Below, in pieces: positions 8,535 to 15,501 of a DNA stretch of 23,071 nt. The DNA is from Carnobacterium_A sp036639135 (GTDB lineage: Bacteria; Bacillota; Bacilli; Lactobacillales; Carnobacteriaceae): contig JAVWJE010000022.1 in assembly GCA_036639135.1 (NCBI GenBank), positions 1 to 23,071 of the forward strand, given 5' to 3'. The notes under the pieces were generated by a model. The model saw nothing but the letters and a program-made list of their open reading frames with translations, did not search any database and was not told the origin of the DNA. The number at the start of each line of letters is the position of its first letter. Positions within the stretch are counted from its first letter, which is position 1. The translations under genes were made by a program, and so were the position numbers.

Positions 8535-8567
8535 AAAAAAGCTAGGACAACTGTCCTAGCTTTTTTT
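8535..8567. terminator. Bidirectional terminator between floA operon and ROK gene
   Basis: Stem GCTAGGAC (8541-8548) and GTCCTAGC (8553-8560) with a four-base loop, preceded by six A and followed by seven T. It serves the plus-strand floA operon and, read in reverse, the ROK gene ending at 8592. A near-identical hairpin occurs at 15165-15198. Confidence 0.95.
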
Positions 8568-8591
8568 GTTTTAAATTTAAAAGATTTCAGG

Positions 8592-9524
8592 TTAATCGTT
8601 TTTTTGCTTTCTTGATTCAAATGAGAGGAACTCATTTTTTTTATAGTTGTATAAAGCACCTATAATATTTGCTTTATTTCCATGTTTACTTCTTTCAATC
8701 AGTGGAGCATAAAATAATTCTGTGTTTTTCTCTTTAAATACTTCTGCTACATTCTTTTTAATCAGTTTAAGCAGTAAAGGTTGTTTGCTAATACCTCCAC
8801 TAATTAGAATTTTTTCAGGGTCTAATATAGCTTGAAGGTTAAAGATTTGAACAGCTAATGTACGACAGTATTCATTTAAACAAGCTAATATCTCTGGATT
8901 GCCTTCATTAGCATATTTAAATACAAGGTACCCATCTATTTCCTTCAATGGAATGAAACAACGCTTTGAAATAGTAGCATATAACTTTCTTAATCCCGTT
9001 TGAAAACCGAACATATAATCCTCATCTGAACTTCTATCTGAATTTGTTTTGATAAACGAAAATTCTCCAGCAGAATAATGATTGCCTTTTAAGAGTTTTC
9101 CGTTGCTTATGATTCCTCCACCGATCCCTGTTCCTAAAACAAAGATTATACCATTCTCTACTCCTTTAAAATTCCCTTTCCACAACTCTCCTAAGGCAGC
9201 AGCTTTCCCATCATTTTCAACATGAATAGTTGTAGGACAACGTTCTTCTAGTAAAGAGACCATATTTATACTTTTTATATAATCGAGAGTTCCACCATGA
9301 ACTGCAAAGCCAGTTTTTGAATGAATGATTCCAGGCATGCTAATAGCCAAACCTCCTATTTCATCTGCAAATTCATCATAAATTTCACCCATCATATAAA
9401 CAAAGCTATCTATTGAATCCATCGGTGTTTCTTTTTTATAAACCGTTTCCATTTCTCCTTCATCACTGATTAAACCATATTTTATTTGTGTTCCACCAAT
9501 ATCTACTCCCAAATAATAATCCAT
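8592..9524 (-). CDS. ROK-family sugar kinase (BglK-type)
   Basis: A 310-residue ROK protein without an N-terminal DNA-binding domain, so an enzyme and not a NagC/XylR-type repressor. It has the phosphate-binding start YLGVDIGGTQIKYGLI, the catalytic region HVENDGKAAALGELW (catalytic Asp about residue 104), the second glycine motif VLGTGIGGGII and a C-terminal SGGIS motif. The usual zinc cluster (Cys-x-Cys-Gly-x-x-Gly-Cys) is absent: after NHYSAGEFSF there are no such cysteines. Zinc-free ROK kinases include beta-glucoside kinase BglK, so the substrate may be a glycoside or an amino sugar, not plain glucose. The ATG has AAGGAGG seven to eight bases upstream. It has its own upstream region (9525-9710) and terminators on both sides, so it is probably monocistronic. 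Confidence 0.88.
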   Translation of the reverse strand: MDYYLGVDIGGTQIKYGLISDEGEMETVYKKETPMDSIDSFVYMMGEIYDEFADEIGGLAISMPGIIHSKTGFAVHGGTLDYIKSINMVSLLEERCPTTIHVENDGKAAALGELWKGNFKGVENGIIFVLGTGIGGGIISNGKLLKGNHYSAGEFSFIKTNSDRSSDEDYMFGFQTGLRKLYATISKRCFIPLKEIDGYLVFKYANEGNPEILACLNEYCRTLAVQIFNLQAILDPEKILISGGISKQPLLLKLIKKNVAEVFKEKNTELFYAPLIERSKHGNKANIIGALYNYKKNEFLSFESRKQKND

Positions 9525-9593
9525 ATCTTTAACCTCCTTGCTTATTCATTTACTCTTTCTCTTTTTCTTTAATAAGTACGATATGTTTTTGTT

Positions 9594-9613
9594 CTTTGAT
9601 CTTTGATCTTTGA
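9594..9613. repeat. Tandem heptamer (TTTGATC)x3 upstream of the ROK gene
   Basis: Two and a half to three copies of the seven-base unit TTTGATC lie 70-90 bases before the ROK start. The rest of 9525-9713 is A/T-rich and holds no clear promoter that I can defend. The repeat may be a regulator site or simple slippage. Confidence 0.5.
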
Positions 9614-9713
9614 TTTTACTCAACTTTAGATTTAGTTTACCATGATTAGAGTAAAACAACATTTTTGCGCTTCTTTTCTTGATTAAATTCATTCCATTTG
9701 GTTAGACAAATCA

Positions 9714-9746
9714 AAGAAACAGTTGCTTGATAAGCAACTGTTTCTT
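9714..9746 (-). terminator. Terminator of the cobalamin module
   Basis: A 15-base perfect stem, AAGAAACAGTTGCTT (9714-9728) with AAGCAACTGTTTCTT (9732-9746), and a three-base loop. On the minus strand it follows the ECF S gene stop by 23 bases, and the tail reads TGATTTGT, moderately T-rich. Confidence 0.85.
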
Positions 9747-9769
9747 AAATAACCATCCTTTATTCTCTT

Positions 9770-10309
9770 TTAACTTACATAATATTTTTCAATTGATTTA
9801 TTCAATAGTGGAAATAAGATTGGCGCTAATATAAGATAAAACCCACCATTTCCTAAAGCATGCAATGTATCAAAAGATAATCCTGAAAAATAATAGACCC
9901 AAAAATTTTGAATACCCAAAAACGGTGCTTGAACCAATGAAATTAAAAAACCATAGGCAAAGCCAGTGAATACAGCATACAAAATCATCACAAAAAAAGG
10001 CAACTTTTTAAAGAAAGGCTTTATTAATGCACCTGTAATCATGACTATTAGAGTAAATGAAATAATCTGAGCGATTGTCCATACACCCATTCCTAAGTTA
10101 ATATTAGAAATAAGAATCGATAACGTTGCAACAATTAAAGCATCAAAAACTCCTAGAGTGAGCGTTAGAATAATTATAATTACTGTTACAGGTTGAACAT
10201 TAGGTAAAAATTGAAACAATAAACGACTAACATAGCAAAGAGAGGTTAACATAGCTAACAAAGTTATTCTTTGAACAGAAAATTTCTGACTGCGTTGCTT
10301 ACATGCCAT
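9770..10309 (-). CDS. ECF transporter S component, predicted cobalamin-specific
   Basis: A 179-residue membrane protein with about six hydrophobic helices, typical in size and layout for the substrate-binding S component of an energy-coupling factor transporter. The first helix contains ITLLAMLTSLCYVSRLLFQF, with the small-residue pattern that contacts the EcfT subunit. The energising EcfA/EcfT subunits are not in this window and are normally shared from a separate operon. The substrate is inferred from context: the gene overlaps the DUF4430 lipoprotein by 11 bases and follows a cobalamin adenosyltransferase, a set compatible with CbrT/CblT-type B12 uptake. The start ATG lies within the lipoprotein stop region (GATGGCATGTAA), so translation is coupled. 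The S-component call is strong, the vitamin less so. Confidence 0.82.
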   Translation of the reverse strand: MACKQRSQKFSVQRITLLAMLTSLCYVSRLLFQFLPNVQPVTVIIIILTLTLGVFDALIVATLSILISNINLGMGVWTIAQIISFTLIVMITGALIKPFFKKLPFFVMILYAVFTGFAYGFLISLVQAPFLGIQNFWVYYFSGLSFDTLHALGNGGFYLILAPILFPLLNKSIEKYYVS

Positions 10310-10718
10310 CTAAATTCCACTCGATGATATCTTGATCTTCTAATTCATAATCAGCAGCGCCTACTGTAGCTTGTTCTCCATTTATCGTATATAACCAATA
10401 TTTCCCCTCTTTTTCATCTTGTTCATATCCTTCAATATCAGAAATAAAGCCATCTTTATCTGTTACATCATAATTTTCTTTCATTACTTCTAATAAATTT
10501 TGACCTTCTTCAAATTTTAATTCTTTAGAAAAATTCGATAAAACTTTGCCTTCTTCTTGAATAACGATTGAAGTTGAGAGTGTTTCAGTAGTTGTTCCTT
10601 CAACCTCACTTGAAACGATTGCTGAACTTTCATTGACAGCAGTTTGATTGGTCTCTCCACAAGCTGTTAACGTTAGAACGGTTGCTAATAAAAAACCTAA
10701 TTTCATTTTTAGTTTCAC
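10299..10718 (-). CDS. DUF4430 (transcobalamin-like) lipoprotein
   Basis: A 139-residue exported lipoprotein. The signal peptide MKLKMKLGFLLATVLTLTAC ends in lipobox LTAC followed by Gly, so Cys20 should be lipidated. Residues 21-50 are a Ser/Thr/Glu-rich linker. Residues about 60-138 match DUF4430, related to the C-terminal beta domain of mammalian transcobalamin and intrinsic factor: EGQNLLEVMKENYDV, GKYWLYTINGEQATVGAADY and LEDQDIIEWNL. This supports cobalamin binding at the cell surface, handing on to the ECF S component encoded next. GTG at 10718 is the start, with GGAGG seven bases upstream; the next ATG (10706) is too far from it. DUF4430 also occurs in other surface proteins, so binding of B12 is an inference from domain and context. 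Confidence 0.85.
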   Translation of the reverse strand: MKLKMKLGFLLATVLTLTACGETNQTAVNESSAIVSSEVEGTTTETLSTSIVIQEEGKVLSNFSKELKFEEGQNLLEVMKENYDVTDKDGFISDIEGYEQDEKEGKYWLYTINGEQATVGAADYELEDQDIIEWNLDGM

Positions 10719-10776
10719 TTTATTTCCTCCATTTTTGAAAGTTTTTAGATTCGATTATCGCCTTTCATTATTCATT

Positions 10777-11361
10777 TTAATGAATATCTTCTCTTTTTAG
10801 CGAAGTATGAAATACTTTCCCACCACGCTCATAAAGAGGCTCTTCTACTTTAGCTTGATGATTAACAAAACGAGCTAATGCAAAAAGATAGTCGGATAAT
10901 CGATTAATAAAAATACCCACATGTGGGTTGGTTTCTTCATCTGAAGTAAAATTAACGATTCTTCTTTCACTTCTTCTTACAACTGTACGAGCAAAATGCA
11001 ATAAACTAGCAACAGGATCTCCTCCTGGTAAAACAAATGATTCAATTGCTGGTGGAATAGCTGCATAGTAATCTATTCTAGACTCAATCCAATCGATACT
11101 TTCTTTTGTTAGTTTATAAGGATTCTTACCATGAGGTGTAGCTAAGTCCGTTCCACAATCAAATAAGTAGTGTTGGATTTCTACTAACTCTTTTTTTAGT
11201 GCATTGTCTTGTTCCTTCATTTGGCTCACTATGTAACCCATCAACGAGTTTGCTTCATCGATTGCCCCATAAGCTTCAACTCTTAATGCATCTTTTTTTA
11301 CTGTCCGTCCACCAATAATATTCGTATTTCCATAATCTCCTCTTTTAGTATAAATCTGCAT
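10777..11361 (-). CDS. pduO: Cob(I)alamin adenosyltransferase, PduO type
   Basis: A 194-residue PduO-family enzyme that moves the adenosyl group of ATP to cob(I)alamin, forming coenzyme B12. It has the N-terminal ATP-binding motif IYTKRGDYGNTNIIGG (residues 3-18), EAYGAIDEANSLMGY (about 29-43), the conserved FARTVVRRSERRIV (about 134-147) and FINRLSDYLFALARF (about 160-174). I start at the ATG at 11361, because AGAGGTGATAAG precedes it; a longer reading from 11412 adds 17 residues with no family match. The lipoprotein and ECF genes follow 58 bases later in the same direction, making an uptake-and-activation module. There are only about 90 bases between this start and the preceding gene, and no B12-box is visible, so a cobalamin riboswitch is not apparent. 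Confidence 0.93.
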   Translation of the reverse strand: MQIYTKRGDYGNTNIIGGRTVKKDALRVEAYGAIDEANSLMGYIVSQMKEQDNALKKELVEIQHYLFDCGTDLATPHGKNPYKLTKESIDWIESRIDYYAAIPPAIESFVLPGGDPVASLLHFARTVVRRSERRIVNFTSDEETNPHVGIFINRLSDYLFALARFVNHQAKVEEPLYERGGKVFHTSLKREDIH

Positions 11362-11454
11362 CTTATCACCTCTTTTATTTTTGCACTTGCTAAAAAACAC
11401 CATATATGGCACAATTCTAATTCTACACTACTATATGTTGTGTGTACAGAACTT

Positions 11455-11769
11455 TTAAGCGGTTAATTTTAATCCTATAACAGCTACAACAATCATACCG
11501 ATAAATAAAAATCGTTTCTTATCTTTTGATTCACCATAAAATACAATACCAACAATAGTTCCTCCGATTGTGCCAATACCTGTCCAAATTGCATAGGATA
11601 CACCCAAAGGCAATGTATTCATAGCTAAAGTTAACAATCCAAAACTACCGATAAACCCTAAACACCATATTAAGAAAGCATTCATTGATTTTTCAATCAA
11701 TAACTTATTTAATCCGATGACACCAACAACTTCAAATGCTCCCGCAATAATCAATAAAACCCATGCCAT
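11455..11769 (-). CDS. ykkD: Small multidrug resistance protein, YkkD-like subunit
   Basis: A 104-residue SMR protein with four helices. It resembles B. subtilis YkkD by sequence memory: the first helix carries AGAFEVVGVIGLNK with the membrane-embedded Glu (residue 13) in the substrate/proton site, then GVSYAIWTGIGTIGGTIVGI, VFYGESKDKKRFLFI and VIGLKL at the end. SMR pairs of this type act as obligate heterodimers. Its ATG (11767-11769) shares one base with the TAA of the upstream ykkC-like gene (TAATG), so the two subunits are made together. A longer reading from 11826 runs inside ykkC and is rejected. Confidence 0.88.
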   Translation of the reverse strand: MAWVLLIIAGAFEVVGVIGLNKLLIEKSMNAFLIWCLGFIGSFGLLTLAMNTLPLGVSYAIWTGIGTIGGTIVGIVFYGESKDKKRFLFIGMIVVAVIGLKLTA

Positions 11770-12104
11770 TAATAAACACCGTCTTTCTCTGGTTCTGTAA
11801 CCATTTTCAATCCAACGACCCCACATAATAACAATAGAATAAAGGCTACTTTAGCCCAACTGAATGGAATACCAAAAAATAGTGTTTCAATAACAACTGT
11901 ACCGGCTGTTCCCATCCCAGTAAAGACTGCATAAGCTGTAGCTACTGGAATCTTTTTTGTTGCTTGGAAAAAGATATAAAATGATAGTATAATGACGATT
12001 ATAGTAAGAAACCATTCTATCGATGTAGAAGCGTATTTTAACCCCATCGCCCATATTACTTCAAGTAACCCTGCAAAAATAACTAATAACCAATTTTTAC
12101 TCAT
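11769..12104 (-). CDS. ykkC: Small multidrug resistance protein, YkkC-like subunit
   Basis: A 111-residue SMR protein with four helices and the embedded Glu in AGLLEVIWAMGLKYA (residue 15). ATAYAVFTGMGTAGTVVIET and GVVGLKMVT match B. subtilis YkkC in my memory of it. The pair YkkC/YkkD forms a heterodimeric exporter linked to guanidinium or cationic drug export. In B. subtilis it is controlled by the guanidine-I (ykkC) riboswitch, but here only 72 bases separate this gene from the regulator gene upstream, with a predicted promoter inside them, so there is no room for that riboswitch. A GGGAGAG lies about 15 bases before the ATG, somewhat far. Confidence 0.88.
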   Translation of the reverse strand: MSKNWLLVIFAGLLEVIWAMGLKYASTSIEWFLTIIVIILSFYIFFQATKKIPVATAYAVFTGMGTAGTVVIETLFFGIPFSWAKVAFILLLLCGVVGLKMVTEPEKDGVY

Positions 12105-12156
12105 ATAAATTTTCTACTCTCCCTATTTAAATTAATTAGAACGAATCCATTTTATC

Positions 12157-12185
12157 ATTATCGAGTTTTTAAGCGTTTAAATCAA
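12157..12185 (-). promoter_or_regulatory. Predicted promoter of ykkCD
   Basis: On the minus strand TTGATT (12180-12185) and GATAAT (12157-12162) are 17 bases apart. The -35 overlaps the last codons of the FLP-like gene. Transcription would start near 12150, leaving a leader of about 45 bases. Confidence 0.55.
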
Positions 12186-12857
12186 TAATAATTTATCTAG
12201 ATCAACAATGTTTATTCTTTTATTTCCTTTTTGGATAATTAAACCTTTCGTCTCAAGTTCTGCAAATTTTCGGCTAATGGTTTCAGGTGTTGTACCTAAA
12301 TAGGAAGCCAAATCTTTTCTACTCATTGGCAATGTAATAGTGTTATCTTCTTGACCTTGTTCAATACATTCAGCCAAAAATAAAGCAATTCGTGTATCTA
12401 CTTTCTCCGTAGCAAAACGTGCTGTTTGTTTTTCTGATTGGGACAGACGCATAGAAAACTCAGCTAATACTTTTAATGATATCGTTGGATACTTTATTAA
12501 TAAGTCTTGAAAATCACTTCGTTTAATCATACAAACTTTCGTTTCTACCATCGCTTCTGCAAATGCATCATAAGTTGTTTCGTTAAACAATGCTAATTCA
12601 CCAGTAAAGTCTCCGGGCAATAGAAATCGTACAACTTGTTCTTTTCCGTTCTCTGATAAACGGTATACACGAATTCTTCCTTGATTTACAATATACAAAG
12701 AATCAGACTGGTCGCCAGCACGATAGACATGTTCACCTTTTTTGTAACTGACAGCTTGAATCGTTTTCGCTATTTCTTGCATTTGATTTTCTTCTAAATG
12801 ATTAAAAATAGGTACTATGTTGATACAAGTATGATTATGACCGCCTTTTTTTTTCAC
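12177..12857 (-). CDS. Crp/Fnr-family regulator, FLP-like
   Basis: A 226-residue Crp/Fnr protein. Residues about 15-125 form the cyclic-nucleotide-type beta barrel (KKGEHVYRAGDQSDSLYIV, RVYRLSENGKEQVVRFL, LPGDFTGELALF), followed by the dimerisation helix and a C-terminal winged helix with LPMSRKDLASYLGTTPETIS and KFAELETKGLI (recognition helix TPETISRKFAEL). There is no FNR-type four-cysteine iron-sulfur cluster. Cys11 and Cys109 are 98 residues apart, very close to the Cys5/Cys102 pair of Lactobacillus casei FLP, which forms a redox-switching disulfide. I start at GTG 12857, with GGAGGG six bases upstream; a longer reading from 12920 has no ribosome binding site. It precedes ykkCD on the same strand and is divergent from mvaA. 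Confidence 0.9.
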   Translation of the reverse strand: MKKKGGHNHTCINIVPIFNHLEENQMQEIAKTIQAVSYKKGEHVYRAGDQSDSLYIVNQGRIRVYRLSENGKEQVVRFLLPGDFTGELALFNETTYDAFAEAMVETKVCMIKRSDFQDLLIKYPTISLKVLAEFSMRLSQSEKQTARFATEKVDTRIALFLAECIEQGQEDNTITLPMSRKDLASYLGTTPETISRKFAELETKGLIIQKGNKRINIVDLDKLLLI

Positions 12858-13100
12858 GATAATCCCTCCAAAATAAAAATTTTTATCTCTTTTAACATTC
12901 TTTTCATCTTTTCTATTCAAGTTTTTTAATGAACTCGTTTAGTTTAGCACTCTTCATCATGATAGAAGGTATTAGACTTAAAAGCAACACCGTTACGTGT
13001 CTTAATATACCTATCAAAAGTCAGATGAGTATCATTTGTGATGGACAAGTTAAGATTTCTATTAAGAATACTTATTTCTCTAGAGTAGCAAAGTATTCTA

Positions 13101-13109
13101 TGCTAAAAT
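13101..13109 (+). promoter_or_regulatory. Extended -10 element before mvaA
   Basis: TGCTAAAAT is an extended -10 (TGnTAAAAT), 35 bases before the mvaA start. The -35 position at 17 bases spacing reads TAGAGT (13081-13086), which is poor, but extended -10 promoters tolerate this. The rest of 12858-13080 has no ORF I can support and should also hold the promoter of the FLP-like gene. Confidence 0.45.
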
Positions 13110-13143
13110 AATGGATGAACTTATTTTGGGAAGAGGTTAGGGA

Positions 13144-14427
13144 ATGATGCAATCTTATTTTTCAGAATTTTATAAAAAAACAAAAACCGAAAGAATAAAA
13201 ACCTTATGTGACGCTGGGATTATTAGTGAACAAGATACGTTGTTTCTTTCTCAAAATCCACTATTACCAGATCAGACTGCTGATCATATGATTGAAAATC
13301 AACTCATGCAATATGCGCTCCCTTTGGGTGTTGCTTTAAATTTTTTAATAGATAAAAAAAAATACACGGTTCCAATGGTCACGGAAGAACCTTCTGTGAT
13401 AGCTGCAGCTAGTTCTGCCGCTAAATTAATTGCACAATCTGGTGGGTTTAAAACACATCTAACCGAACGAAAAATGATTGGACAAATTGCTTTAAAAAAT
13501 GTCCCAAGCTTACCTGTTGCTTTAGAAGAATTGGCCTTACATAAAGACGACATTCTAGAAAAAGCAAATGCCGCACACCCTTCTATCGTAAAACGAGGTG
13601 GCGGTGCAGATGAAGTAGAATTTCGTTCTATTTTAGCAACAGAACATTCCCCAGCATTCTTAGTTGTTCATGTCCATGTACAAGTTTTAGAAGCAATGGG
13701 CGCTAATATTGTCAATACAATGATGGAAGCTATCTCTTCTTACGTAGAAACTCTTACTGAAGGAACAGCTTTAATGAGTATTTTATCTAATTATGCCACA
13801 GAGTGTTTGGCTACTGCTACTTGTCAGATTCCAACTGTGTTATTAAAACGGGAAGGCTTTACTGGAGAAGAAGTAAGAGATTTAATGATAGAAGCTTCTC
13901 AATTTGCTTATGCAGATCCTTATCGTGCTACGACACATAACAAAGGTATCATGAATGGTGTTGATGCTGTTGTATTAGCAAGTGGCAACGATTGGCGTGC
14001 AATCGAAGCTGGCGCACATGCATATGCCGCAAAAACAGGACAATACCGTTCTTTATCCGTTTGGAAAATAGCTAATAATGGGGATTTAATTGGTTCTTTA
14101 ACTTTACCTCTACCTGTTGGGTTTGTCGGCGGATCTATTGGTATTCATCCCACGGCTCAGTTTACTCATCGTTTATTATCCATTAAAAGTGCTAAAGAGT
14201 TAGAATCCGTTATTATTTCGGTCGGTTTAGCTCAGAACTTTGCTGCTTTAAGAGCTTTAGTAACAGAAGGTATTCAAAGAGGACATATGAATTTACATGC
14301 TAAATCTTTAGCTATCAGCGCAGGAGCATCCGGCGAAGAAATCGAACTTGTTACAAATGAATTAAAGAACAGTGCTCATATGAATTTAGAAACAGCTAAA
14401 AAGATCTTGGAAACTATTCAACGTTAA
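13144..14427 (+). CDS. mvaA: Hydroxymethylglutaryl-CoA reductase, class II
   Basis: A 427-residue class II HMG-CoA reductase, which makes mevalonate from HMG-CoA for isoprenoid synthesis. Catalytic residues are visible: Glu in MVTEEPSVIAAASSAAKL (about residue 81), Lys in TTHNKGIMNGVDAVVLASG (about 265), Asp in the same stretch (GVDA) and His in GHMNLHAKSLAISAGA (about 378). Length equals that of the stand-alone S. aureus enzyme, unlike enterococcal MvaE, where the reductase is fused to a thiolase. Two ATG codons in tandem (13144 and 13147) follow AAGAGGT; either could start. The usual partner mvaS is not adjacent; the gene appears to be transcribed alone or with dedA. Confidence 0.96.
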   Translation: MMQSYFSEFYKKTKTERIKTLCDAGIISEQDTLFLSQNPLLPDQTADHMIENQLMQYALPLGVALNFLIDKKKYTVPMVTEEPSVIAAASSAAKLIAQSGGFKTHLTERKMIGQIALKNVPSLPVALEELALHKDDILEKANAAHPSIVKRGGGADEVEFRSILATEHSPAFLVVHVHVQVLEAMGANIVNTMMEAISSYVETLTEGTALMSILSNYATECLATATCQIPTVLLKREGFTGEEVRDLMIEASQFAYADPYRATTHNKGIMNGVDAVVLASGNDWRAIEAGAHAYAAKTGQYRSLSVWKIANNGDLIGSLTLPLPVGFVGGSIGIHPTAQFTHRLLSIKSAKELESVIISVGLAQNFAALRALVTEGIQRGHMNLHAKSLAISAGASGEEIELVTNELKNSAHMNLETAKKILETIQR

Positions 14428-14433
14428 GATTCA

Positions 14434-14471
14434 TTAGACGACCTATTGGTTCATTAATTCAACTCGTCTAA
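14434..14471 (+). repeat. Inverted repeat between mvaA and dedA
   Basis: TTAGACGA (14434-14441) and TCGTCTAA (14464-14471) form a perfect 8-base stem around 22 bases that include a possible inner ATTG/CAA pairing. It starts seven bases after the mvaA stop. No T-tract follows, so it is not a classical terminator; it may slow or protect RNA. Confidence 0.45.
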
Positions 14472-14503
14472 ACAGATACACCACATGAGGAGCCTACACT
14501 ATT

Positions 14504-15124
14504 ATGGAAATTTGGATTCAACACATTATGGAACAGTTTGGCTACATTGGTGTCGCATTTTTAATCATGATTGAGAATGTTTTCCCTCCCATTCCTTCAG
14601 AAGTCATTTTAACTTTTGGTGGATTTATGACAACTACTACAAATTTAACAATTACTGGTATGATCATCGTTTCAACCATTGGGTCTATTATTGGTGCTCT
14701 AATATTGTATGGAATAGGTTCTTTTTTAGATATCACTCGTTTAGAAAAAATTGTTGATCGTTGGGGCCACATTTTACGGTTATCAAAAACCGATCTGCAC
14801 AAAGCAAATCATTGGTTTCTTAAACATGGTGTTGCAACTGTATTTTTCTGCCGTTTTATTCCACTAATCAGAAGTCTTATTTCCATTCCAGCTGGAATGG
14901 CTAAAATGAAGATAGGACTTTTCCTTTTATTCACAACTATTGGTTCATTGATTTGGAATACCGTTTTAATTTACTTTGGTGCGCTTGTTGGGTCTAATTG
15001 GGAGATAATCGTTTATTATATGTCTATTTATTCAAAAATTGCTTATGTTTTGATTTTCCTAATCATTATCATGGGGCTAATTTGGATTCTACGAAGAAAG
15101 AAAAAGAATAAAATAAATCAGTAG
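14504..15124 (+). CDS. DedA-family membrane protein
   Basis: A 206-residue DedA (SNARE-associated/VTT) membrane protein. Hallmarks are the re-entrant loop sequence ENVFPPIPSEVILTFGGF (residues about 24-41) and FFCRFIPLIRSLISIPAGMAKM (about 113-134, quoted in part by its key residues Phe-x-Arg-Phe-x-Pro, Arg and Ala-Gly), plus terminal hydrophobic helices and a basic tail (RRKKKNKI). DedA proteins act in lipid (undecaprenyl phosphate or phosphatidylethanolamine) flipping and membrane homeostasis. GAGGAG lies about 13 bases before the ATG. Placement after mvaA, an isoprenoid-precursor gene, is suggestive because some DedA proteins recycle the isoprenoid lipid carrier, but cotranscription is not shown. 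Confidence 0.92.
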   Translation: MEIWIQHIMEQFGYIGVAFLIMIENVFPPIPSEVILTFGGFMTTTTNLTITGMIIVSTIGSIIGALILYGIGSFLDITRLEKIVDRWGHILRLSKTDLHKANHWFLKHGVATVFFCRFIPLIRSLISIPAGMAKMKIGLFLLFTTIGSLIWNTVLIYFGALVGSNWEIIVYYMSIYSKIAYVLIFLIIIMGLIWILRRKKKNKINQ

Positions 15125-15164
15125 TGTTAAGTTCCCTTTTTCTCTCTTATGGCAATTTTTAATC

Positions 15165-15198
15165 AAAAAAGGCTAGGACAAGTGTCCTAGCCTTTTTT
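15165..15198. terminator. Bidirectional terminator after dedA
   Basis: AAAAAAGGCTAGGACA (15165-15180) and TGTCCTAGCCTTTTTT (15183-15198) form a 16-base perfect palindrome with a two-base centre. It ends dedA on the plus strand and the small ORF at 15206 on the minus strand. It closely resembles the hairpin at 8535-8567. Confidence 0.95.
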
Positions 15199-15205
15199 GT
15201 TCGCT

Positions 15206-15394
15206 TTATTCATCTGCATTTAAGACATATTCATAGGCAGTAATCTTGCCTTTTACGTGTTGTATCTCGAGCTCATTCTCAATGTAACTAATCGAATTAG
15301 TTAAATCTTCAGTACGTTTTGTAGTTAGGCGATCCAATTCTTTTTTTGATTCATTTAATAAGTGCGTCACATCTGTTTCTGTCATATAACTCAT
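15206..15394 (-). CDS. Small coiled-coil protein, unknown function
   Basis: A 62-residue charged protein with a probable helical coiled coil (NESKKELDRLTTKRTEDL and following). No membrane segment, signal or family signature that I recognise. It is supported as a real gene by AGGAGGAG upstream of the ATG at ideal distance, by a dedicated bidirectional terminator 8 bases after its stop, and by a clear intergenic region before it. Glu/Leu/Ile spacing suggests a short two-helix structure. Confidence 0.75.
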   Translation of the reverse strand: MSYMTETDVTHLLNESKKELDRLTTKRTEDLTNSISYIENELEIQHVKGKITAYEYVLNADE

Positions 15395-15501
15395 TCTAAA
15401 CTCCTCCTAAAAAGTAATTTTCTACTATTTAAGTATACCTTCCCCCCGGTTAGATGACAAACAAAGCGGCTTATACTCCTTACACAAAATGCTTATATCT
15501 C

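Noticed and set aside
11400..11409. Palindrome CCATATATGG before pduO as an operator
   Set aside because: Short and A/T-rich; could easily occur by chance and has no second supporting copy.
11362..11460. Cobalamin riboswitch upstream of pduO
   Set aside because: The gap is about 90 bases and no B12-box-like sequence is visible.
12929..13111. 60-codon plus-strand ORF before mvaA
   Set aside because: No ribosome binding site, no family likeness, and it runs over the predicted mvaA -10 element.
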